Source: Pseudonocardia sp. ICBG1293 (lineage in GTDB: Bacteria > Actinomycetota > Actinomycetes > Mycobacteriales > Pseudonocardiaceae). From it: DNA of 64,000 nt. The position numbers and the translations under genes were made by a program. The stretch covers positions 124,001 through 188,000 of the forward strand of contig NZ_JAHLEL010000085.1 in assembly GCF_020131355.1 (NCBI RefSeq), given 5' to 3'. Each line of letters starts with the position of its first letter. Positions within the stretch are counted from its first letter, which is position 1. Of the stretch, positions 23,477 to 32,542 are shown one piece after another. Below the pieces are notes generated by a model. The model was not told the origin of the DNA. It ran no database searches and saw only the letters and a list, made by a program, of their open reading frames with translations.

Positions 23477-24091
23477 ATGACCGAGACCAGCGGCGGTGCC
23501 GCCGCCGTGGTGGCGCCCGCGGCGGACCCGTCCCGGGCGCGACACGTTCCCGGCGAGCCGGGACTGTGGGTCCTGGTCCTGGGGGACATGAGCGTCTTCG
23601 TCGTCTTCTTCGCCACCTACCTGGTGGTCCGCAGTGGCGACCCGGTGGGATTCGATGTGGCCCAGGCCCGTCTGGACCCGGTGCCGGGCGTGGTGAACAC
23701 GCTCGTGCTGCTGCTCAGCTCCCTGCTCGTGGTGCGTGCGGTGCAGGCCCTGCGGGCCGGGCGCTCCCGCCGGGCGACGGTGCTGCTCGGCGGGGCGATG
23801 GCCTGTGCCGTGATGTTCTCGGTGATCAAGGCTCTGGAGTGGGGCGCGAAGTTCGGAGCGGGGATCACTCCGACCACCCACGAGTTCTTCATGTACTTCT
23901 TCGTCCTGACCGGGCTGCACTGGCTGCACGTCCTCGCCGGGCTGGTGGCGCTGGTGCTGATGACCGCGGCGTGCCGCCGCCCGGACCGGCTGCCCGGCCG
24001 GCTGCCGCTGTTCGAGGGCGCCGCGTGCTTCTGGCACATGGTCGACCTGCTCTGGATCGTGCTTTTCCCGCTGCTCTACCTGGTGAGGTGA
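23477..24091 (+). CDS. COX3-like (NorE-type) membrane protein, copy 1
   Basis: The 204-residue protein has about five membrane helices and the COX3 signature features HVPGEPGLWVLVLGDMSVF, LEWGAKFGAGITPTTHEFF, FFVLTGLHWLHVLAGL and FWHMVDLLWIVLFPLLYL. NorE and COX3 are subunit-III-type proteins of heme-copper oxidases or NO reductases and bind no metal. No COX1, COX2, NorB or NorC is present in the window. ATG 23477 follows GGAGGAG. It is the first gene of a run of five tightly packed membrane genes. Confidence 0.88.
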   Translation: MTETSGGAAAVVAPAADPSRARHVPGEPGLWVLVLGDMSVFVVFFATYLVVRSGDPVGFDVAQARLDPVPGVVNTLVLLLSSLLVVRAVQALRAGRSRRATVLLGGAMACAVMFSVIKALEWGAKFGAGITPTTHEFFMYFFVLTGLHWLHVLAGLVALVLMTAACRRPDRLPGRLPLFEGAACFWHMVDLLWIVLFPLLYLVR

Positions 24092-24093
24092 CC

Positions 24094-24375
24094 ATGTCGT
24101 CGATCGCGTCGAGCACGCCGGTCCGGCGGGACCGGGTCACCGTGGTGTGGGCGGTGCTGGTGGCCGTCACGACCGTGTCGTGGGTCCTCGGGACCGGACC
24201 GGTCTCGGGGACCGCGGCCTCGGTCGTCGTGCTCGTGCTGGCGTTGTTCAAGGTCCGCCTGGTCGGGCTGTACTTCATGGAGCTGCGGGACGCCCCGGTC
24301 GTGCTGCGGCTGTTGTTCGAGGGCTACTGCGTCGCCGCATGCACCGTCCTCGCCGGAATCGTCGCGCTGAGCTGA
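24094..24375 (+). CDS. COX4-like (NorF-type) small membrane protein, copy 1
   Basis: The 93-residue protein has three hydrophobic segments and the family core ALFKVRLVGLYFMELRDAP, as in bacterial subunit IV/NorF proteins. It starts at ATG 24094, two bases after the COX3-like stop. Pairing with a NorE-type protein is the standard norEF arrangement. The role is probably structural. Confidence 0.85.
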   Translation: MSSIASSTPVRRDRVTVVWAVLVAVTTVSWVLGTGPVSGTAASVVVLVLALFKVRLVGLYFMELRDAPVVLRLLFEGYCVAACTVLAGIVALS

Positions 24376-24386
24376 GGAGAGACGAC

Positions 24387-25115
24387 ATGACCGACCTGCG
24401 ACGCGTGCAGCTGCTGTGCGCCTGGGCCGGCCCGGCGACGCTGGTCGTGGCGCTGGGCGGCTGGGCGCTGGCCGGGATCCTCCCGCTGCCACCCGGGCCC
24501 ACCGACGGCCTCGCCGAGATCGTGGCCTTCTACGGCTCGCCGACGACCCGGGCCGGGCTGGTCGTGACCTCGGTCGGGATGTGCCTGCCCGCGCCGTTGC
24601 TGGCGGCGATCTCGGTGCAGCTGCTGCGGATGGAGGGGCGGGTGCCGATCCTGTCGTTCCTGCAGCTCCTCCTGGGTGCGGTCACGGTAGTGCTGCTGCT
24701 CGTGCCGATGTTGCTGCTGGGTGTCGCCGGGCTGCGCGCCGACCGCTCGCCGGAGCTGGTGCAGCTGCTGCACGACACGGCCTGGCTGCTCTTCCTCACC
24801 CCGGTCGCGCCGTTCGCCCTGCAGAACGTCACGATCGGTCTCGCCGTCCTCGGTGACCGCTCGGGAGTGCAGGTCTTCCCGCGGTGGAGCGCCTACGCGA
24901 ACTTCTGGGCGGCGTTCCTGTTCTGCCCCGCCGTGCTCGCCTTCTTCTTCCTCCGCGGCCCGTTCGCCTGGAACGGCGTCTTCGTCTTCTGGCTCGGCAC
25001 CGTCGTCTACGGGGCCTGGCTGTTCGGCATGTTCCTGCTCGTCCGCCGGGCCGTGCTCACCGACCCGACCGGTGTCGGGACGCCCGCCCCGGTCGCGACG
25101 GCGCCCGCGTCGTGA
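24387..25115 (+). CDS. Polytopic membrane protein, paralogue of the one at 22617
   Basis: A 242-residue protein with about seven membrane segments. It shares QLLHD, TPVAPFALQN, GDRSGVQVFPRW.AY.NFWAA and GPFAWNGVFVFWLG with the protein at 22617. ATG 24387 follows GAGGAGA and the stop overlaps the next start as GTGA. Family unknown. Its position between two COX3/COX4-like pairs suggests one assembly per paralogue. Confidence 0.8.
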   Translation: MTDLRRVQLLCAWAGPATLVVALGGWALAGILPLPPGPTDGLAEIVAFYGSPTTRAGLVVTSVGMCLPAPLLAAISVQLLRMEGRVPILSFLQLLLGAVTVVLLLVPMLLLGVAGLRADRSPELVQLLHDTAWLLFLTPVAPFALQNVTIGLAVLGDRSGVQVFPRWSAYANFWAAFLFCPAVLAFFFLRGPFAWNGVFVFWLGTVVYGAWLFGMFLLVRRAVLTDPTGVGTPAPVATAPAS

Positions 25116-25756
25116 CCGCGGACCTTCCCGACTTCCTCCTCCCGGCCGGTGCCCCACCGGCCCGGGCCGCCGCCCCGGCGCCCGCCGAGGCGCCGCGGGC
25201 GGACGGCCACGTGCCCGGTGAGGCGGGGCTCTGGGTGTTCCTGCTCGGCGACATGACGCTGTTCGGCGCGTTCTTCGTGGCCTTCGTCGTGCAGGGTCGC
25301 GCCGACCCGTCCGGGTTCGCCGACGGCGCGGCCGCACTGGGCACGACGACCGGCGGCGTCAACACGCTGGTCCTGCTGACGAGCTCGCTGCTCGTCGCCT
25401 ACGCGGTGCGCGCGGTCCGGGAGGGACGGTCCGGCGTCGCCCGCGTCCTGCTGACGGGCACCGTCGCCTGTGGTGTGGGCTTCGCCGTCCTCAAGACCGG
25501 CGAGTACGCCGCCGAGGTCGCCGCGGGGAACACCCCGACCACATCGCTGCTGTTCACCTACTGGTTCGTGCTGACCGGGATCCACCTGTTCCACGTGGCG
25601 GTCGGGCTGGTGCTGCTCGGCGTCCTGTGGTGGCGGCTGCGCGCGGGGACCGCAGGCCGGGTGCGCACGACCGAGGGCGCCGCGGCCTACTGGCACATGG
25701 TCGACCTGCTGTGGCTCGTGCTGTTCGCCCTGCTCTACCTGGGTTTCCCACGATGA
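25112..25756 (+). CDS. COX3-like (NorE-type) membrane protein, copy 2
   Basis: The 214-residue paralogue of 23477 carries GHVPGEAGLWVFLLGDMTLFG, KTGEYAAEVAAGNTPTTSLLF, FVLTGIHLFHVAVGL and YWHMVDLLWLVLFALLYLG. The N-terminal 30 residues are Ala/Pro-rich and different from copy 1. GTG 25112 overlaps the previous stop, and the stop overlaps the next start as ATGA, so all five genes are coupled. Confidence 0.88.
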   Translation: MTADLPDFLLPAGAPPARAAAPAPAEAPRADGHVPGEAGLWVFLLGDMTLFGAFFVAFVVQGRADPSGFADGAAALGTTTGGVNTLVLLTSSLLVAYAVRAVREGRSGVARVLLTGTVACGVGFAVLKTGEYAAEVAAGNTPTTSLLFTYWFVLTGIHLFHVAVGLVLLGVLWWRLRAGTAGRVRTTEGAAAYWHMVDLLWLVLFALLYLGFPR

Positions 25757-26016
25757 GCGCCGTGCGACCGGCACTCGTGTGGGCCGGGCTGGTCGTGGTG
25801 ACCCTGCTGTCCTGGTGGGCGGGGGCGCACCACCCGGCAGGCGGTGACGGCGCCCGTGTCGTGTTCGCCCTCGTCCTGGTGGTGGCGTTCGGCAAGGCCT
25901 GGGTCGTCGGACGGGAGTTCATGGAGCTCCGGCACGCACCGGTGGCGCTGCGCCGCACCTTCGACGCCTGGGTGCTGGTGTTCGGCCTCGCGCTCGGACT
26001 GCTCGTCCTTCTCTGA
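25753..26016 (+). CDS. COX4-like (NorF-type) small membrane protein, copy 2
   Basis: The 87-residue protein has three hydrophobic segments and FGKAWVVGREFMELRHAPVALRR, the same core as copy 1. ATG 25753 overlaps the upstream stop. It is the last gene of the run. The pair 25112/25753 duplicates 23477/24094. Confidence 0.85.
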   Translation: MSAVRPALVWAGLVVVTLLSWWAGAHHPAGGDGARVVFALVLVVAFGKAWVVGREFMELRHAPVALRRTFDAWVLVFGLALGLLVLL

Positions 26017-26369
26017 TCCATTCCCGGTGAATCGCCACTAGGTAGGTGGCGGGAGGGTGTCGCGTCCGTGTGGGACGACGCCGGTGTCGGCGCGGCCCCC
26101 GGTCGAGCCCTCCGCCGTGTCGTCCGTCGCCGTGGGCCGCGGTCCCGGCCGCAGTTCGGCACAAGGGCTCTGAACTGCGGGAACGTGCCCTCTCCCGGCG
26201 TGGGGCCCGGGATGTCCGGGTCCGCTCCGCCGGACCGGCGACCCGTCGCGCGACACCGTCGGGTGAACACGCGGCCGCACGGAAAAACCTCCGCGACCCC
26301 CGTAACCACGGAATCTAATCCTCGCTTGAGAAGTCAGGACTAGGCCGGACCGATGACGGAGGTCACTCG
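26017..26369 (+). promoter_or_regulatory. Intergenic region upstream of the mce operon
   Basis: About 350 bp with no convincing gene on either strand. The final 60 bases contain the AT-richer stretch GGAATCTAATCC at 26310-26321, which repeats the ATCTAAT core of the palindrome at 23374, and lead into a short open frame. This is the likely mce promoter. No clear -35/-10 pair was seen. Confidence 0.4.
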
Positions 26370-26435
26370 ATGACGAGGACGCGTACCGCCCCCACGGGGA
26401 CTCCCCACGGGGCGACGACGGGAGGCCGCCGGTGA
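26370..26435 (+). CDS. Possible 21-residue leader peptide of the mce operon
   Basis: ATG 26370 follows GGAGG and encodes a Thr/Arg/Pro-rich peptide whose TGA overlaps the yrbE start as GTGA. It is either a translated leader that couples to yrbE or a chance frame. No homology is recognised. Confidence 0.3.
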   Translation: MTRTRTAPTGTPHGATTGGRR

Positions 26436-27214
26436 GCGGCACCCGGGCGCCGTCGCTGCGGGGGATCGTGCAGACGACCGGCAGCTTCACCGCGTTCGTC
26501 CTCGACACCGCCCGCACGGTGACCAAGCGGCCGTTCCCGCTGGGGGAGTTCCTGTCCCAGACGCGGTTCATCGCCTCGGTGTCCCTCGCGCCGGCGATCA
26601 TGGTGACGATCCCGTTCGTCGGCGTCGTCATCCTGCTGATCAACCAGCTGCTCGCCGAGATCGGCGCGCTGGACGTGGCGGGCGCGGTGACCGGCCTCGC
26701 GGTGCTCCGCCAGATCGGACCGGTCGCCGCGGTGCTCGTCACCGCCGGTGCCGGCGCCACCGCGATCGCGGCGGACCTGGGAGCCCGCAAGATCCGCGAC
26801 GAGATCGACGCCATGAACGTGATGGGCATCGACCCGCTGCACCGGCTCGTGATGCCCCGCGTGCTGGCCTCGGCGGTGGTCGCCCTCTGCCTCAACGCGG
26901 TGATCACCGTGGTCGGGGAGATCGTGGCCTACGTGGTGTCGGTCGGGCTGCAGGGCGCCTCGGCCGGGCAGTTCGTCGCGACGCTGACGCTGCTCACCGA
27001 CGAGGGCGACTTCCTGGTCAGCTCGTTCAAGGCGCTGCTGTTCGGCACCCTGGCCGGTCTCGTCGCCTCCTACCGCGGGCTCAAGACCGAGGGCGGCCCG
27101 AAGGGCGTCGGCCAGGCCGTCACCGAGACCGTCGTCATCTCCTTCGTCCTGCTCTTCATCATCAACGCCCTGCTGACCGCGGTCGACATCCAGCTGAAGC
27201 TGGAAAGGATCTGA
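26432..27214 (+). CDS. yrbEA: YrbE/MlaE-family permease subunit A of the Mce transporter
   Basis: The 260-residue MlaE-type permease has about five to six membrane helices and the conserved cytoplasmic loop ALGAR.IRDEIDAMNVMGIDPLHRLVMPR (read as DLGARKIRDEIDAMNV), the family EExDA signature. With the next gene it forms the membrane channel through which an Mce complex imports lipids. The GTG start overlaps the putative leader. Confidence 0.93.
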   Translation: MSGTRAPSLRGIVQTTGSFTAFVLDTARTVTKRPFPLGEFLSQTRFIASVSLAPAIMVTIPFVGVVILLINQLLAEIGALDVAGAVTGLAVLRQIGPVAAVLVTAGAGATAIAADLGARKIRDEIDAMNVMGIDPLHRLVMPRVLASAVVALCLNAVITVVGEIVAYVVSVGLQGASAGQFVATLTLLTDEGDFLVSSFKALLFGTLAGLVASYRGLKTEGGPKGVGQAVTETVVISFVLLFIINALLTAVDIQLKLERI

Positions 27215-27224
27215 GGACCCGCCT

Positions 27225-28064
27225 GTGAACACATCCGAAGGCTCCGCCCTGCGGCGCGCCGTGGACCGCCCCCGGGCCGGCCTGCGCGTCGTCGGGGAGC
27301 AGGTCGAGTTCTACCTGAAGGCCTACGCCGGCATCCCGGTCGTGGTCCGCCGCTACCTCGGCGAGGTGCTGCGCCAGCTCACCGCCATCAGCTTCGGCAC
27401 CGGCGCGCTGGTCCTGATCGGCGGCAGCGTCGTCGTGTCGATCCTGACCGCGAGCGCGGGCGCGATCGTCGGCCTCCAGGGCTACGAGGCCCTGAACGCC
27501 GTGGGCACCGACGCCCTGACCGGCTTCCTCGCCAGCTACATCAACATCCGGCTGGCCGCCCCGCTGATCGGCGGGGTCGCCCTGGTCTCCACCATCGGTG
27601 CCGCGTTCACCGCCGAGATCGGCGCCCAGCGGATCAGCGAGGAGATCGACGCGATCGAGGTCATGGCGGTCCCCGCCGTGCCCTACCTGGTCACGACCCG
27701 GATCCTGGCCGGCACGATCGCGATCGTCCCGCTCTACGCACTGGCCCTGATCGCCTGCTTCGCCACCACCCAGCTGATCGTGGTGCTCGGCTACGGCCAG
27801 TCGGTCGGCACCTACGACCACTACTTCTCCACCTTCCTGGTCCCGACCGACGTGCTCACCTCGGTCCTGCAGGTCACCCTGATCGCCTTCGTGGTGATGT
27901 CGATCCACGCCTTCTACGGCTTCACCGCCTCCGGCGGCCCCGCCGGGGTGGGAGCCGCGGTCGGGCGCGCGGTCCGGCTGTCGCTGATCGCGGTCATGGT
28001 GACGGCGCTGGTGACCGCGGTCCTGCTCTACGCGGACCCCGAGACCCTCCACCTCTCCCGATGA
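27225..28064 (+). CDS. yrbEB: YrbE/MlaE-family permease subunit B of the Mce transporter
   Basis: The 279-residue second permease has the motif AQRISEEIDAIEVMAVPAVPYLV, matching MlaE proteins, and several membrane helices (residues about 55-80, 150-180, 200-270). GTG 27225 lies 10 bp after yrbEA, and its stop overlaps mceA as ATGA. It pairs with YrbEA and is energised by the ATPase at 37586. Confidence 0.93.
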   Translation: MNTSEGSALRRAVDRPRAGLRVVGEQVEFYLKAYAGIPVVVRRYLGEVLRQLTAISFGTGALVLIGGSVVVSILTASAGAIVGLQGYEALNAVGTDALTGFLASYINIRLAAPLIGGVALVSTIGAAFTAEIGAQRISEEIDAIEVMAVPAVPYLVTTRILAGTIAIVPLYALALIACFATTQLIVVLGYGQSVGTYDHYFSTFLVPTDVLTSVLQVTLIAFVVMSIHAFYGFTASGGPAGVGAAVGRAVRLSLIAVMVTALVTAVLLYADPETLHLSR

Positions 28065-29308
28065 GCGGGGCGGAGACACGGCACGAGGTCCGCGGCCTCG
28101 CCGCGATCGGGGTGCTGCTGCTGTGCGCCGCGCTCGTGGTGGCGTCCTACCTGGACGTCTTCACCCCGGGTGTGCCCGCCACCGTTCGCACCGACCGGGC
28201 CGGTCTGCTGATGCAGCCCGACGCCGACGTCGCGCTGCGCGACGTGCGGGTCGGGCGCGTCTCGGCCGTGGAGCCGGACGGGAACGGCGGCGCGGTGGTC
28301 AGCCTCGCGATCGACCCGTCCAAGCTGGACCTCATCCCGGGCGACGTGACCGCGCAGATCATCTCGCCGACGGTGTTCGGCCCCAAGTACGTCGACCTCG
28401 TCCCGCCGGCCTCGCCGTCGACGGCGACCCTGGCCGCCGGTGCCGTCGTCCCGGCCGCCGCGGTGCAGACCGAGGCCAACCTCGTCTTCGACAACCTGAA
28501 CCGGCTGCTCACCACGATCGACCCGGCGAAGGTCAACACTGCGTTGGGCGCCCTGTCGACCTCGCTCAACGGCCGCGGCGACAAGCTCGGCGCCACGCTG
28601 GTGTCGTTCAACTCGTACCTGGAGCGGATCAACCCGTCGCTGCCCGCGCTGCAGCGCGACCTGCAGGCCGCCGCGCCGGTGCTCGACACCTACGCCGACG
28701 TGAGCCCGCAGCTGCTCGACCTGGTCCGCAACGTCACGACCACCGGGGGCACCATCGTCGAGAAGCAGGCGGGGATCGACGCCACGCTCGCGTCGCTGTC
28801 GATGTTCGCGACCGACGTCTCCGGCGTGCTGGAGGCCAACACCGACGGCCTCGACCGGACCCTGGAGACCCTCCGCCCGACCACCGAGGTGCTCGGCCGC
28901 TACGCGCCGACCTTCCCCTGCACCTTCGACAGCCTCAACCACCTGCAGAAGCTGCTGCTGCCCACCTTCGGCGGCGCCCAGCCGGGCCTGCGCTCGCTCA
29001 CCACGTTCCAGCCCGGCGAGCAGGGCTACACCCCCGAGAACGCGCCGGTCCTCGGCATCGACCAGCCGAACTGCGGCAGCGGGATCCCCGCGCCGGGCAC
29101 GTTCCCGCGGCACGCCTTCCACTCCGACGGCTCCCCGCGTCTGGACACCCGCGACGCGCCGGTGCAGGTCCGCGACACCCCGCTCGCCGTCCTGATCGGC
29201 GGCGACGAGCTCGGCCCGACCATCCAGGAGCGCCTCGGCGGGGCCCCGGGTGCGCTCGGTGCGCCCACCGTCCCTGCCGACCCGACCGGGGAAGGAGGAG
29301 GCCGATGA
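28061..29308 (+). CDS. mceA: MceA-type substrate-binding protein
   Basis: The 415-residue protein has an N-terminal membrane anchor (about residues 12-30) and an MCE domain at about 38-115 with VRTDRAGLLMQPDADVALRDVRVG split across two strands and IISPTVFGPKYVDL. A long helical domain follows, with TTIDPAKVNTALGALSTSL (the Mce4_CUP1 region). Mce proteins form a hexameric tube carrying lipids across the cell envelope. It is the first of six mce genes with overlapping ends. Confidence 0.92.
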   Translation: MSGAETRHEVRGLAAIGVLLLCAALVVASYLDVFTPGVPATVRTDRAGLLMQPDADVALRDVRVGRVSAVEPDGNGGAVVSLAIDPSKLDLIPGDVTAQIISPTVFGPKYVDLVPPASPSTATLAAGAVVPAAAVQTEANLVFDNLNRLLTTIDPAKVNTALGALSTSLNGRGDKLGATLVSFNSYLERINPSLPALQRDLQAAAPVLDTYADVSPQLLDLVRNVTTTGGTIVEKQAGIDATLASLSMFATDVSGVLEANTDGLDRTLETLRPTTEVLGRYAPTFPCTFDSLNHLQKLLLPTFGGAQPGLRSLTTFQPGEQGYTPENAPVLGIDQPNCGSGIPAPGTFPRHAFHSDGSPRLDTRDAPVQVRDTPLAVLIGGDELGPTIQERLGGAPGALGAPTVPADPTGEGGGR

Positions 29309-30327
29309 GCGGCATCCGGGGCAACCTCGTCCGAGTCGTCGTCTTCGCCGTGGTCGCGGCCCTGTGCGCGGCGTTCGTCGTCGTCGCCTACGGCTCGGTC
29401 CGGTTCGGCGAGACGGCCCGCTACACCGCCGAGTTCGTCGACGCCTCCGGCCTGAAGGCCAAGGACGACGTCCGGGTGGCCGGCGTGACCGTCGGTCGTG
29501 TCGAGTCCGTCGACGTCGGCGCCGACAACCTCGCGCGGGTCGGGTTCTCGCTGCGCTCCGACGTGCCCGTCGAGCAGGCGTCGGAGGGCGCGGTCCGCTA
29601 CAAGAACCTGCTCGGGCAGCGCTACCTGGAGCTGCTGCGGGCCGCGCAGCCGACCCCGCAGCTGGCCGACGGTGGCGTGATCCCGGCGTCCCGGACCCGT
29701 CCCGCGATCGACCTCGACGAGCTCTACAACGGCTTCACACCGCTGTTCGAGGGCCTCCAGCCGGCGCAGGTCAACCAGCTCGCCGAGTCGCTGATCTCGG
29801 TGCTGCAGGGGCAGGGCGGCTCCGTCCGCACGCTGCTCGGCCAGATCGGCACGCTGACCGGCACCCTCGCCGACCGCGACCGCGTCATCGGCGAGGTCGT
29901 CACCAACCTCAACGGCGTGCTCGGCACGCTCGACGCGCGCAAGGACAACGTGCACGAGCTGGTCACCCAACTGCAGACGCTGGTCAGCGGGCTCGCCGCC
30001 GACCGCGGCTCGATCGGGCGGTCGCTGGAGCGCGCCGACCACCTGGCCGGCACCGTCGAGAGCCTGGTCCGCGAGGCCCGGCCCGACGTCGCCGGCACCG
30101 TGCACGAGCTCGACCGCCTGACCCGGCTGGTCAACGACGACTCCGACCGGCTCAACGTCTACTTCCAGTAGCTGCCCGGCTACTACCAGCTGCTCGGCCG
30201 CGCCGGGATCTACCAGCAGGGCTTCCAGTTCTATCTCTGCGGCGTGCAGGTCCGCCTCGACCCCGGCGTCGGCCCGCCGATCATGACCGACACCATCGCG
30301 AGCCAGGAGGCGAGATGCCAGTTCTGA
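29305..30327 (+). pseudogene. mceB: MceB-type protein with in-frame amber codon
   Basis: The frame starts at ATG 29305 with a membrane anchor and an MCE domain (FVDASGLKAKDDVRVAGVTVG, YKNLLGQRYLEL). It stops at TAG 30169-30171 after NVYFQ. Beyond it the same frame continues with LPGYYQLLGRAGIYQQGFQF and YLCGVQVRLD for 51 codons, ending in a TGA (30325-30327) that overlaps the mceC start. This is the normal family C-terminus with its SFYLC-like Cys motif. One substitution, for example from AAG or CAG, explains it. The product is a truncated 288-residue MceB, or full length by amber suppression. Confidence 0.88.
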
Positions 30328-31379
30328 CCCGCCGCCGCTTCGAGGAGATGAACCTCCTGCGGATCGGGGCCGTCGCGCTGGTGATCGCGGTGGTCGCGAC
30401 CGTCACCGCGCTGAACTCCGGCTACCTCTACCGCCAGCTCACCTCCGGCACCTACTCCGCGCTGTTCTCCGAGGCCGCGGGCCTCAAGACCGGCGACGAG
30501 GTCCGGCTGGCCGGCGTCGTCGTCGGCAAGGTCGACTCCGTCGAGCTCGCCGGCAAGGCCGTCGACGTGGGGTTCACCGTCTTCGACGGCAGCACCCTCG
30601 GCGAGTCCATCGGCGCGTCGATCAAGACGGCGACGGTGCTGGGCGCGAAGTTCCTCGAGGTCCGCCCGTCGGGGCCGGGACGGCTGGACGACGGGGCGCA
30701 GATCCCGCTCGACCGGACGTCCGCGCCCTACGACGTCCAGCAGCTGCTGGACACCCTCACCCGCAAGACCGAGGACCTCGACGTCCCCCGCGTCGCGGAG
30801 TCCCTGAACACGGTCGCCGACACCTTCGCCGACACCCCGCCGGAGCTGCGCTCGGCGCTGGAGGGGCTGGGCAGGCTGTCACAGACGATCTCCTCGCGGG
30901 ACGCGGAGCTGCAGGAACTGCTCTCGCACACCGCGAGCGTCTCCGGTGTCCTCGCCGAGCGGAGCAGCTCCGTCACCACGCTCGTCTCGGACGGGAACCT
31001 GCTGCTCGAGGAGCTGCGGGCCCGTCGCGAGGTGATCCGGTCGCTGCTGCTGAACGTCACCGGCGCCGTCCAGGAGATCGAGGGGCTCGCCCGCGACAAC
31101 CAGCAGCAGCTGCGCCCGATGCTCGAGGAGCTGGAGAAGACCCTCGACCTGCTGCGGGCCAACGACCGCAACCTCGCCGCCGCGATCACCGGTCTGGACA
31201 CCTACGCCGGCAGCCTCGGCGAGGCGATCTCCAGCGGACCGTGGTTCTTCGCCCTCGTGCCGAACCTGGTGCCGACGGGCCTGGCCCAGCAGAACCTGCC
31301 CTCGGTGCTCGACCAGCTGACCCCCGTCTCCCCGGCCGTCGGCCCGGCACCGGGTACCCCGCAGGGAGGCGGGAACTGA
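30315..31379 (+). CDS. mceC: MceC-type protein
   Basis: The 354-residue protein has an anchor at about residues 13-33 and an MCE domain (AAGLKTGDEVRLAGVVVGKVD, TATVLGAKFLEVRP). A long helical stretch follows, with repeated coiled-coil-like segments (ELQELLSHTASVSGVLAERS and EELEKTLDLLRANDRNLA). The tail is Pro/Gly-rich. ATG 30315 lies inside the would-be mceB 3' end. It is a subunit of the Mce tube. Confidence 0.92.
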   Translation: MPVLTRRRFEEMNLLRIGAVALVIAVVATVTALNSGYLYRQLTSGTYSALFSEAAGLKTGDEVRLAGVVVGKVDSVELAGKAVDVGFTVFDGSTLGESIGASIKTATVLGAKFLEVRPSGPGRLDDGAQIPLDRTSAPYDVQQLLDTLTRKTEDLDVPRVAESLNTVADTFADTPPELRSALEGLGRLSQTISSRDAELQELLSHTASVSGVLAERSSSVTTLVSDGNLLLEELRARREVIRSLLLNVTGAVQEIEGLARDNQQQLRPMLEELEKTLDLLRANDRNLAAAITGLDTYAGSLGEAISSGPWFFALVPNLVPTGLAQQNLPSVLDQLTPVSPAVGPAPGTPQGGGN

Positions 31380-32542
31380 TGGCCCTCGTGACCCGCAACC
31401 GCGTGCTGCTGCTCGTGGTGGTCCTCGTCGTCGCGGCCGGTGCGGCCGCCTGGGCGCTGGCGAGCCCCGGTACCCGCACCGTCACCGCGTACTTCGACCA
31501 GACCGTGAACCTCTATCCGCACGACGAGGTCCGCGTCCTCGGCGTGCAGGTCGGCACCATCGACTCGGTGGAACCGCGGCCGGACGCGGTGAAGGTCGTC
31601 ATGAGCTACGACGCCGACGTCCCGCTCCCGGCAGACGCGACCGCGGCGATCATCTCCCCGACCCTGGTGGGCGTCCGGTACGTGCAGCTCGGACCGCCCT
31701 ACGACGGCGGCCCGCAGCTCGCCGACGACGCCGAGATCCCCCGCGAGCGCACGGTCGCCCCGGTCGAGTTCGACCGGATCAAGACCGAGGTCGCCGGGCT
31801 GGCGAAGGCGCTCGCGCCGCAGTCCGCCGAGACCGAGGGAGCGCTGAACCGGCTCCTCGACACGACCTCGGCGAACCTGCAGGGTCAGGGCCCGCTGATC
31901 CGCGACACCATCCGGAAGCTCTCCGACGCGGCGTCGACGCTGGCGAACGGACGCGAGGACATCTTCGCCACCGTCCGGAACCTGCAGACCTTCGTCACCG
32001 CGCTCAAGGACGCCGACGCCCAGGTCCAGCGCTTCCAGAGCCAGCTCGCGGACGTGTCCGGGATCCTCGCCGACAACCGCGACGCGCTGGCGAGGGTGCT
32101 GGAGAGCCTCGACCGGGCCGCGCCCGTCGTGCAGCGCTTCGTCGCCGACAACCGTGAGCAGCTCACCGAGGACCTGCGCAAGGCCGACGACGTCGTCCGC
32201 ACCGTGTCGCAGAACCGGCAGGCACTGGGCGACATCCTGCAGAAGGCGCCGTTCCTGGTGTCGAACTTCGCCAACTTCATCGACGAGAAGACCGGCGCGG
32301 TCACCGCGAACGTCGCCGTGACCAACCTGCGCAGCCCGGCCGCGTTCGTCTGCGACGCGGCGGCCGCCGTCGCGCCGTCCCGCGAGGCCGACCCGGCCGC
32401 GGCCTACGCCTGCCGGGCCGGCCTGGGTCCGCTGCTCGACCTCGCCCGGGTCGACTCGCCGCCGGTGGCGGTCAACCCGCTGCAGTACGGCGACCCGTCG
32501 GCCCCGGCGCTCCCGTCCGTCCCGTCGCTGGGAGGCAACTGA
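31379..32542 (+). CDS. mceD: MceD-type protein
   Basis: The 387-residue protein has an N-terminal anchor (residues about 7-28), an MCE domain (FDQTVNLYPHDEVRVLGVQVG, ISPTLVGVRYVQL) and helical repeats. A C-terminal region contains paired Cys (FVCDAAAAV and YACRAGLG) that may form a disulfide outside the membrane. ATG 31379 overlaps the mceC stop by one base. Confidence 0.92.
   Translation: MALVTRNRVLLLVVVLVVAAGAAAWALASPGTRTVTAYFDQTVNLYPHDEVRVLGVQVGTIDSVEPRPDAVKVVMSYDADVPLPADATAAIISPTLVGVRYVQLGPPYDGGPQLADDAEIPRERTVAPVEFDRIKTEVAGLAKALAPQSAETEGALNRLLDTTSANLQGQGPLIRDTIRKLSDAASTLANGREDIFATVRNLQTFVTALKDADAQVQRFQSQLADVSGILADNRDALARVLESLDRAAPVVQRFVADNREQLTEDLRKADDVVRTVSQNRQALGDILQKAPFLVSNFANFIDEKTGAVTANVAVTNLRSPAAFVCDAAAAVAPSREADPAAAYACRAGLGPLLDLARVDSPPVAVNPLQYGDPSAPALPSVPSLGGN

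Noticed and set aside
26038..26907. A 289-codon minus-strand frame across the mce upstream region and yrbEA
   Set aside because: Its first half opposes a clear MlaE permease and the rest has no family features, so the gap is left as non-coding.
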